From assembly GCA_014380135.1 (NCBI GenBank), contig JACMKN010000209.1:1-33054 (forward strand): a DNA stretch of 33,054 nucleotides, read 5' to 3'. Under the pieces are notes generated by a model. The model did not search any database. It was not told where the DNA came from and saw only the letters and a list, made by a program, of their open reading frames with translations. This DNA is from Deltaproteobacteria bacterium. Its GTDB lineage: Bacteria > Desulfobacterota > Desulfuromonadia > Geobacterales > Pseudopelobacteraceae. This document shows, one piece after another, positions 26,462 to 33,054 of the stretch; position 1 is the stretch's first letter; every line of letters begins with the position of its first letter. The position numbers and the translations under genes are program-made.

Positions 26462-26911
26462 ATGAACATGGTAAAACTGGAAATAATGGTCGGCACATTT
26501 ATGATCATCGGCATGCTCTGTCTGGGATATATCTCGGTCAAGCTGGGCAAGTTGGAACTGGGCGGCGGAGATTTTTACACGATATCGGCCGGTTTTGATT
26601 CGGTTTCCGGGCTGAAGCCGGGTGCGCGGGTCGAGGTGGCCGGGGTCGAGGTGGGCAAGGTTGACCGGATAACGCTGGATGCCAAAAGCGGTGACCGTGC
26701 CCTGACATTTCTGAAAATAAAAAACGGTATCAAGATAACCGATGACGTCATCGCTTCGGTTCGTACCAGCGGGATCATCGGTGACAAATTTATCAAACTC
26801 AAGCCGGGCGGTTCCGAACAAATGCTGAAAAACAACGATACGATCCGCGAAACAGAGTCGGCCATCGACATTGAAGAACTGGTCAGCAAGTTTATCCATG
26901 GCAAAGTCTGA
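26462..26911 (+). CDS. mlaD: MlaD/MCE-domain protein
   Basis: N-terminal TM; YTISAGFDSVSGLKPGARVEVAGVEVGKVDRITLD...VRTSGIIGDKFIKLKPGG. Confidence 0.93.
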   Translation: MNMVKLEIMVGTFMIIGMLCLGYISVKLGKLELGGGDFYTISAGFDSVSGLKPGARVEVAGVEVGKVDRITLDAKSGDRALTFLKIKNGIKITDDVIASVRTSGIIGDKFIKLKPGGSEQMLKNNDTIRETESAIDIEELVSKFIHGKV

Positions 26912-26926
26912 CAACAGGTTGGTAAT

Positions 26927-28300
26927 ATGAAAACATTATTTTCCGGTATTGCGCTGGTTGGTGCACTCACGCTGACTGCACATTCGGCCGTTGCGGCTGA
27001 TGACGCCGCTAAAACCAGGCTGGTACTGGGTCTGGACGATTGTGTCCGCATTGCGCTCAAGTCCGCCCCGGAACTGGGTGAAGCCCAGGCCGACATCGAT
27101 CAGACTGCCGGCAAACTGGAGGAAGCCAGGTCTTACCGCTATCCGCAGATCGAGGTGCTGGCGCTGTTCGGACCGAGCCCTCCGGCCAAAAAAGAAGATC
27201 TGAACGCCACCGACAAGAGATTCAAGCTGAACGAGCTGTCCTGGTTCAGCAGTGCCAATGCTACTTTTATTCAGCCGCTTTACACGTTCGGCAAGATATC
27301 GGAAAACATGAAGGCCGCCACTCACGGCATTGAAGTGGAGCGTTCACGCAAGGAACAGCGTGCCAATGAGGTCGCCCAGAAGGTTAAGGAGTACTATTTT
27401 GGCTTGATGCTGGCCCGTGAGCTGAAAGAGGTCGTCCTGGAGGTGCAGGAGAGCCTGGACAAGGCGCGGGTGAAGGCGCAGAAGATGCTGGATCAGGGTT
27501 CCAACGGTGTTGAGGAGTCCGACCTTTTCAAACTGGATGCTTTCTCCGGTGAGGTTGCCAAATATCTGGAAGAGGCCAAAAAAGGCGAAAACCTGGCATT
27601 GGCGGCACTAAAGACCCGTTTGAATCTGCCAATATCGGCCCAGCTTGAGATCAACAGTGAACGTCTGGTGATGGATGAAGCGGTGACGCCGGAGTTTGAT
27701 ATCTACGTGGAAAGGGCCCGCGCCCATCGTCCGGAATTCAGACAGATAGCCGAAGGACTCAAGGCCCGCTCGGCGCTGGTCGAGGCGGCCCAGGCCAATT
27801 ATTATCCGGACATCTTCCTGGGAGGTCTTGTCTCCTGGGCCTATGCGGAAGATCGGGATCGTATCCGCAACCCTTACATAGACGATAAGTTCAGGCATCT
27901 CGACGGCGGGGTGGCCCTGGGGGCGCGCTGGAAACTGGATTTCGGTCTTACCGGAGCCAAGGTGTCCGGCGAGCGGGCACAGTATAATCGCCTGCTCAGC
28001 ACGAAACAGTTTGCAGATGCCAACATACCGCTGCAGATCAGGAAATACTATCTCGAACTGAAAGAAGCCGAGAACAGTGTCACGGCCATGAAGTTCGGTT
28101 TTACCAACGCCAAGAAATGGGCGGTCACTGCCCTGGCAAATTTCGATTTCGGAGTCGGACCGGCCAAGGAGATTTTTGACGCGCTGCAGGCCTACGCCAG
28201 GATGAGGGCCGCCTACTTTCAGTCCATTTATAATTACAAGCTGGCCGGGGCCAATCTCGATTATGCCGTCGGCGAACCGCCGCTGCCAGCCGCAAAATAA
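26927..28300 (+). CDS. TolC-family outer membrane protein
   Basis: Signal peptide; LDDCVRIALKSAPELGEAQADIDQTAGKLEEARSYRYPQIE...; TolC-type repeat architecture. Confidence 0.88.
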   Translation: MKTLFSGIALVGALTLTAHSAVAADDAAKTRLVLGLDDCVRIALKSAPELGEAQADIDQTAGKLEEARSYRYPQIEVLALFGPSPPAKKEDLNATDKRFKLNELSWFSSANATFIQPLYTFGKISENMKAATHGIEVERSRKEQRANEVAQKVKEYYFGLMLARELKEVVLEVQESLDKARVKAQKMLDQGSNGVEESDLFKLDAFSGEVAKYLEEAKKGENLALAALKTRLNLPISAQLEINSERLVMDEAVTPEFDIYVERARAHRPEFRQIAEGLKARSALVEAAQANYYPDIFLGGLVSWAYAEDRDRIRNPYIDDKFRHLDGGVALGARWKLDFGLTGAKVSGERAQYNRLLSTKQFADANIPLQIRKYYLELKEAENSVTAMKFGFTNAKKWAVTALANFDFGVGPAKEIFDALQAYARMRAAYFQSIYNYKLAGANLDYAVGEPPLPAAK

Positions 28301-28311
28301 CCGGAGGAATC

Positions 28312-28893
28312 ATGTTGAAACGTGCAGTTGTACTGGCCATGGTCGCCGTATTCAGTGCCACCGTGGCTTTTGCCGGACCGAGTGAAGACGTAAAAAAGAC
28401 CGTGGACGAAGTTGTCCGTATCGTTGCCAGCAAAGAAATGAAACATAACGAGCAGAAGCGTCGCCAGGCGCTCAAAAAAACCATATCGCTTGTTTTTGAC
28501 TATTCCGAGATGTCCAAACGTTCGTTAGGCAAGCACTGGAATCAGCGTACCCCGGCCGAAAAGAAACGTTTTTCCGAACTGTTTTCGACGCTGTTGGAGA
28601 ACTCCTACGCCGGCAAAATCGAATCGTATAATAACGAGCGCATCGTTTATCTCAAAGAGACCGTCGACGGAGATCACGCCGAGGTCAAGTCCAAAGTCGT
28701 TACCGCCAAGCGGGATGAATTTACCCTGGATTACCGGATGATCAACCAGAACGGCAAGTGGATGGTATACGATGTCGCGATCGAAGGGGTCAGCCTGGTT
28801 TCAAATTATCGTACCCAGTTTAACAAGATCATTACTAATGGCGGGTATAACGAGCTGGTTAAAAAGCTTGAAGCCAAGACGGATGAACTTTAA
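28312..28893 (+). CDS. mlaC: MlaC/Ttg2D-family phospholipid-binding protein
   Basis: FDYSEMSKRSLGKHWNQRTPAEKKRFSELFSTLLENSYAGKIESY...YRMINQNGKWMVYDVAIEGVSLVSNYRTQF. Confidence 0.93.
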   Translation: MLKRAVVLAMVAVFSATVAFAGPSEDVKKTVDEVVRIVASKEMKHNEQKRRQALKKTISLVFDYSEMSKRSLGKHWNQRTPAEKKRFSELFSTLLENSYAGKIESYNNERIVYLKETVDGDHAEVKSKVVTAKRDEFTLDYRMINQNGKWMVYDVAIEGVSLVSNYRTQFNKIITNGGYNELVKKLEAKTDEL

Positions 28894-28933
28894 GAACACC
28901 GATGTGCAGCAGGTTGGAATATGTTAAATCTTC

Positions 28934-28961
28934 TTGACACCCGCTTTGTCACTATGATAAA
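28934..28961 (+). promoter_or_regulatory. Candidate promoter of the cold-shock gene
   Basis: TTGACA - 16 nt - GATAAA, leaving a leader of about 145 nt before ATG 29111. Confidence 0.4.
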
Positions 28962-29110
28962 CGACTCGGGCAGCCAGTTTCGGAAGTTTTTGCAGAACGT
29001 TGCAAGTAGCATGTTTGACCAGGCTTTGCGGTTGCCCTGCATCAGACTCCGGAAACTTAAGCGGTAACCAACAGTTCCGGCGTAGTACCGGAGAAAAAGG
29101 AGACAGGATC

Positions 29111-29311
29111 ATGGCACAAGGCAAGGTAAAATGGTTTAACGACACAAAGGGTTTTGGTTTCATCGAGCAGGAAGGCGGCGAAGATGTCTTCGTACATTTC
29201 TCCGCTATCGCCGGTGACGGCTTCAAGTCATTGGCCGAAGGCGATGCAGTTACCTTCGACATCACACAGGGTCCCAAAGGACTGCAGGCTGCCAATGTAA
29301 TGAAGAAGTAA
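29111..29311 (+). CDS. Cold-shock domain protein (CspA family)
   Basis: [33 protein letters not shown]; Shine-Dalgarno before ATG. Confidence 0.97.
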   Translation: MAQGKVKWFNDTKGFGFIEQEGGEDVFVHFSAIAGDGFKSLAEGDAVTFDITQGPKGLQAANVMKK

Positions 29312-29333
29312 GAATCGCAACCGTACGAAACTA

Positions 29334-29365
29334 CAAAAAACCCGCTGAATCAGCGGGTTTTTTTT
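29334..29365. terminator. Bidirectional terminator shared by the cold-shock gene and the convergent YgiQ gene
   Basis: AAAAAA-CCCGCTGA-a-TCAGCGGG-TTTTTTTT; the TGA stop of the minus-strand ORF (29350-29352) lies inside the stem. Confidence 0.85.
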
Positions 29366-31215
29366 GTGGTTGCGACCCGGTTTTTCTTCCCGTGTTCGGC
29401 TCTGCGATAAGCCTCCTGCGGAATTTTAGGTTTTGCGGCCGGCTCTGACTGGCCGGATCGTTCCCCCAGCAACAGGCCGACCTCATTCAAGCGTCCCAGT
29501 TCTTTCAGTGCTTCCATTATCTTGGCGCGTTCAGTCGGTTGATGCCACAACAGCAATGATTTCTGCAGTCCCTTTTCCCGGTCACTTTTGGCTGCATACG
29601 CCCGTTTTCCAGTCAGCGGATCGATGCCGGTGTGGAACATGCAACTGGATATTGTGCCGGGGGTGGGGGTGAAGTCCTGCACCTGCTCCACCTTGATCCC
29701 CATTCTTTTCAGTGTCAGGGCCAACTCCAGCATGTCACTCAAGCTGCAGCCGGGGTGTCCGGAAATCAGATAAGGCACTATCGATTGACGTTTGCCCAGT
29801 TTGGCGCTTTCATCGCGGAATCTGAGCAGGAATCTCTCAAAGGCCCTTTTATCCGGCTTGCGCATCAGATCCGTAACATGCTTCGCCAGATGCTCCGGGG
29901 CGATTTTCAGCAGGCCGCTGACATGGTGTCCGACCAGTTCCCGGAAATAGCCGGGCTGCAGCTCCATCAGGTCGTAACGCACGCCCGATGATACGGCAAT
30001 ATGCTTTACTCCGCTACGTTTGCGGGCCGCCTGTAACAGCGCCGCCGCACGTTTGTCGCCGGTCTGCAGATTCCGGCAGATGTCCGGAAAGATGCAGCTC
30101 TCCCGCAGGCAGGCTTTCATCGCCTCCGGATTGCCGCAGGCCAGACCGTACATGTTGGCGGTTGGGCCGCCAATATCGCTGATGCTGCCGCGAAACCATG
30201 CTTTTCCCGCCAGGCCATCAATTTCGGAAAGGATCGAAGCTTCGCTGCGGGACTGGATCGTCTTGCCCTGGTGCATGGTGATGGCGCAGAAGGCGCAGCC
30301 GCCGAAACAGCCACGGTGGCTGGTAATTGAGGTCTTGATCTGCTCCCAGGCCGGGATCTGTTCTGGGTATGACGGATGGGGAGCCTTCTCGAACGGCAGA
30401 GCATAAACGGCATCCATCTCCGGCTGGGACAGAGGCAGGGCCGGCGGATTGCAGACCAGCCAGCGATTGCCGTACGGCTGCAGCAGCGTTCGTGCGCTCC
30501 AGGGATTCTGTTCAAGATAGGCCAGTCGAAAGGCATCGGCAAAGCGTTCTTTCGATTGGGCCACCGCTTCATAGGAGGGGAGTTCCAGGCATGTAATGCT
30601 TTCTGGTTTGCTGCCGATCAGCGCCGTACCGCGAACGTCGCGGATGTCCGACATGCGCTCACCCTTGCGCATGCGCTGCGCCACTTCCAGCATCGCCCGC
30701 TCGGCCATGCCATAGAGCAGCAGGTCGGCCTTGGCATCCAGCAGGATCGAGCGGCGCACCTTGTCTTCCCAAAAGTCATAATGGGCGAAGCGTCGCAGCG
30801 AAGCCTCCAGCCCTCCGATGACCACCGGCACATCCCTGTAAGCCTCTTTCAAACGCGAAGTATAGATGATCGTGGCGCGGTTGGGGCGTGCGCCATGACG
30901 GTTGCCGGGTGTGTAGGCGTCGTCATGGCGCAGTTTGCGGGCAGGGGTGTAATGGGCCACCATCGAGTCCATTGCCCCGGCCGACACGGCAAAGAACAGG
31001 CGCGGTTGGCCGAGTACCATGAAGGACTCTTTTGAGCGCCAATCCGGTTGCGGGATGATGCCGACCCGGAATCCGAACGACTCCAGCCAGCGTGCCAGCA
31101 GTGGTACACCAAAGGCCGGGTGGTCGATGTAGGCATCGCCCGAGACGAAGATGATGTCGAGCTGGTCCCAGCCCCTGGCACAGGCTTCGTCAACTGTTAT
31201 CGGGAGGAATGCCAT
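29350..31215 (-). CDS. YgiQ-family radical SAM protein
   Basis: [74 protein letters not shown]. Confidence 0.95.
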   Translation of the reverse strand: MAFLPITVDEACARGWDQLDIIFVSGDAYIDHPAFGVPLLARWLESFGFRVGIIPQPDWRSKESFMVLGQPRLFFAVSAGAMDSMVAHYTPARKLRHDDAYTPGNRHGARPNRATIIYTSRLKEAYRDVPVVIGGLEASLRRFAHYDFWEDKVRRSILLDAKADLLLYGMAERAMLEVAQRMRKGERMSDIRDVRGTALIGSKPESITCLELPSYEAVAQSKERFADAFRLAYLEQNPWSARTLLQPYGNRWLVCNPPALPLSQPEMDAVYALPFEKAPHPSYPEQIPAWEQIKTSITSHRGCFGGCAFCAITMHQGKTIQSRSEASILSEIDGLAGKAWFRGSISDIGGPTANMYGLACGNPEAMKACLRESCIFPDICRNLQTGDKRAAALLQAARKRSGVKHIAVSSGVRYDLMELQPGYFRELVGHHVSGLLKIAPEHLAKHVTDLMRKPDKRAFERFLLRFRDESAKLGKRQSIVPYLISGHPGCSLSDMLELALTLKRMGIKVEQVQDFTPTPGTISSCMFHTGIDPLTGKRAYAAKSDREKGLQKSLLLWHQPTERAKIMEALKELGRLNEVGLLLGERSGQSEPAAKPKIPQEAYRRAEHGKKNRVATTKKTR

Positions 31216-31218
31216 CCG

Positions 31219-32259
31219 TCAGGGAAACAGGGCCAGGCCGTCCAGCCCGGTTGTCTCGGGAAAACCGCAGAGCAGGTTCATGTTTTGGACCGCCTGTCCG
31301 GAAGCGCCCTTGACCAGGTTGTCAATGGCCGAGACGATGATGATGCGCCCGGTGCGTGCATCCACCAGCGGGGCGATATCGCAGAAGTTGGAGCCGCGCA
31401 CGAAGGCCGTGGAGGGCAGACAGCCCTGGGGCAGCACCCGCACGAAAGGCTCGCCGTCATAGAACTCTTCAAAAAGCCTGACCAGTTGAGCGGTCGTCAG
31501 CTCCTTGAGCGGCGCCGCATAAACGGTGGAGAGGATGCCGCGATCCATCGGCACCAGGTGCGGAGTAAAGGTGATCTGCAAAGGCTCGCCCGCCAGCAGC
31601 GACAACTCCTGCTCGATCTCCGGCGTATGGCGATGGACGCCACCCACACCGTAAGCCCGGTAGCCCTCATTGACCTCACAGTAGAGTGAGTCTACCTTGG
31701 CGGCCCGGCCGGCGCCGGTGACACCCGAAGCGGAATCGGCAATGATGCTGTGGGGGTGGATCAGTCCTTTCTTCAGCAGAGGCGCCAGGCCGAGGATAAT
31801 GCTGGTGGGATAGCAGCCGGGGTTGGCGACCAGCTTGGCGCCCTTGATCTTCGCCCGCCGGATCTCAGGCAGTCCATAGACCGCTTTCTTCAGGTTGGCC
31901 GGGTTCAGGTGCGGTTCGTACCACTCGCCGTACACGGCCGGATCGGAAAGGCGGTAGTCGGCCGAGAGATCGATGACCTTTTTGCCCAGCTTGAGGAATG
32001 TCGGCACGACCTCCATGGCCGCCTTGTGCGGCAGGGCGGTGAAGATGAGGTCGGCTTTTTCGGCCACCCGCACCGGTTCCAGGTTTTCCAGAAGCAGGTC
32101 GCAGCGTCCGCGCAGGCTGGGGAAAACGTCCGAAATCTTCCTGCCGGCACTCTGCTCCGAAGTCAGGCAGGTTACGGCAACTTCCGGGTGACAATGCAGG
32201 ATGCGTATCAACTCCAGTCCGGTATAACCGCTGGCTCCAACAATGGCGACATTCAACAT
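31219..32259 (-). CDS. argC: N-acetyl-gamma-glutamyl-phosphate reductase
   Basis: [52 protein letters not shown]. Confidence 0.97.
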   Translation of the reverse strand: MLNVAIVGASGYTGLELIRILHCHPEVAVTCLTSEQSAGRKISDVFPSLRGRCDLLLENLEPVRVAEKADLIFTALPHKAAMEVVPTFLKLGKKVIDLSADYRLSDPAVYGEWYEPHLNPANLKKAVYGLPEIRRAKIKGAKLVANPGCYPTSIILGLAPLLKKGLIHPHSIIADSASGVTGAGRAAKVDSLYCEVNEGYRAYGVGGVHRHTPEIEQELSLLAGEPLQITFTPHLVPMDRGILSTVYAAPLKELTTAQLVRLFEEFYDGEPFVRVLPQGCLPSTAFVRGSNFCDIAPLVDARTGRIIIVSAIDNLVKGASGQAVQNMNLLCGFPETTGLDGLALFP

Positions 32260-32444
32260 GGACATGACTCCTTTCAAATAAAAAGGGGAAACTATAAAAC
32301 GGCCTGCATATTCAAACAGACATTATGTGCAAGATTACAGGCTAAAGCAATAAAATCTCGATGATCGGGACAATTGTAAAGACGAGGAACAGGCGCAGGA
32401 ACATTGGTCAAATCCTGTAGTGGTGATAATTCCGGGGAAGCCGT

Positions 32445-32822
32445 TTACACAGCGAACAATATTCCCTTTTCAGGATAATGCTTCACATTCCTGGTTGCCA
32501 CCGTATAGCCCCTGACCAGCGCGGTGGCGGCAATCAGGCAGTCAAGTGAGGTAAGCGTAATTCCTTTTGCGCGGTGTCGCCGGTAGAGTTCACCACCCTT
32601 GAAAGCCATGTCATCCGTAATCTGCTCAATCACGCAGGCCTCAATGAAATTGTGAGTTGTGACCTTCTCCGTCTCCCGCATGCCGGCTGTCAGTTCATAG
32701 ACCGTCAACACGCTCAGCACAGCCTGACCGTCAGCCCACAGGCCTGCCAGCAATGGTTGCGTGTACGGCACCCCCCGCAGGAAATCAATGGCCACATCCG
32801 TGTCAATGAGAACGCCCGGCAT
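32445..32822 (-). CDS. PIN-domain toxin (VapC-like)
   Basis: MPGVLIDTDVAIDFLRGVPYTQPLL...KGITLTSLDCLIAATALVRGYTVATRNVKHY. Confidence 0.92.
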   Translation of the reverse strand: MPGVLIDTDVAIDFLRGVPYTQPLLAGLWADGQAVLSVLTVYELTAGMRETEKVTTHNFIEACVIEQITDDMAFKGGELYRRHRAKGITLTSLDCLIAATALVRGYTVATRNVKHYPEKGILFAV

Positions 32823-33042
32823 AATCCCGCCCCTCTTCTGTTCTCAGATCATTCACAATATCGACGCTGTCTCCCTCGCGACTCTTCCAGCTGCCGAAGC
32901 TCTCCATGGCCTTCTGAACCTTGCGTTGCCGGATGTATTCCCGTAGAGCTTCGGTGACAAGTCCGCTGACGTTTCGCGACATGCTTCGAGCTTCCTGCAG
33001 CAGGTCGTCAGGCAAGGTAATGGATGTTTTGACAAGATGCAT
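32803..33042 (-). CDS. Cognate antitoxin (ribbon-helix-helix-like)
   Basis: MHLVKTSITLPDDLLQEARSMSRNVSGLVTEALREYIRQRKVQKAMESFGSW; overlaps the toxin start. Confidence 0.8.
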   Translation of the reverse strand: MHLVKTSITLPDDLLQEARSMSRNVSGLVTEALREYIRQRKVQKAMESFGSWKSREGDSVDIVNDLRTEEGRDYAGRSH

Positions 33043-33054
33043 ATATCCTCCTGA

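Noticed and set aside
1-33054. CRISPR array or tRNA/rRNA genes
   Set aside because: No regularly spaced repeats and no tRNA- or rRNA-like sequence noticed by eye

Overview
This 33 kb window looks like a chromosomal segment from a Geobacter-like deltaproteobacterium. That guess rests on gene content and style only, because no search was possible. Housekeeping blocks: rhomboid N-terminus (partial), proA, CoA-binding protein, typA/bipA, a hybrid sensor kinase, cobL/cbiET and cobI/cbiL, an RluA-type pseudouridine synthase, a YtqB-like methyltransferase, an HpnI-like glycosyltransferase, a DTW protein, msrB, an mlaEFD-tolC-mlaC operon, a cold-shock gene, a YgiQ radical SAM gene and argC. Two accessory patches interrupt them. 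Patch 1 (about 1.7-11.1 kb) carries a candidate defense system: a divergent XRE regulator with palindromic operator, a PLD-nuclease/SNF2-helicase fusion, an Eco57I/PglX-like adenine methyltransferase with an AT-rich target-recognition region, and a small stand-alone DprA/SLOG-like protein. It is bordered on the left by a duplicated, diverged 3' end of proA and a gutted toxin-antitoxin pair. On the right are apparent remnants of a second methyltransferase/helicase pair interrupted by a ParE/RelE-type TA module. Patch 2 (about 19.0-20.9 kb) is a VapBC module followed by a type I R-M deletion scar (HsdM N-terminus joined to HsdR C-terminus) with an intact YgjP-like metallopeptidase. A GEMM-I-like riboswitch/terminator with non-consensus ligand-pocket positions lies upstream of a small secreted protein gene on the minus strand at about 16.6-16.7 kb.
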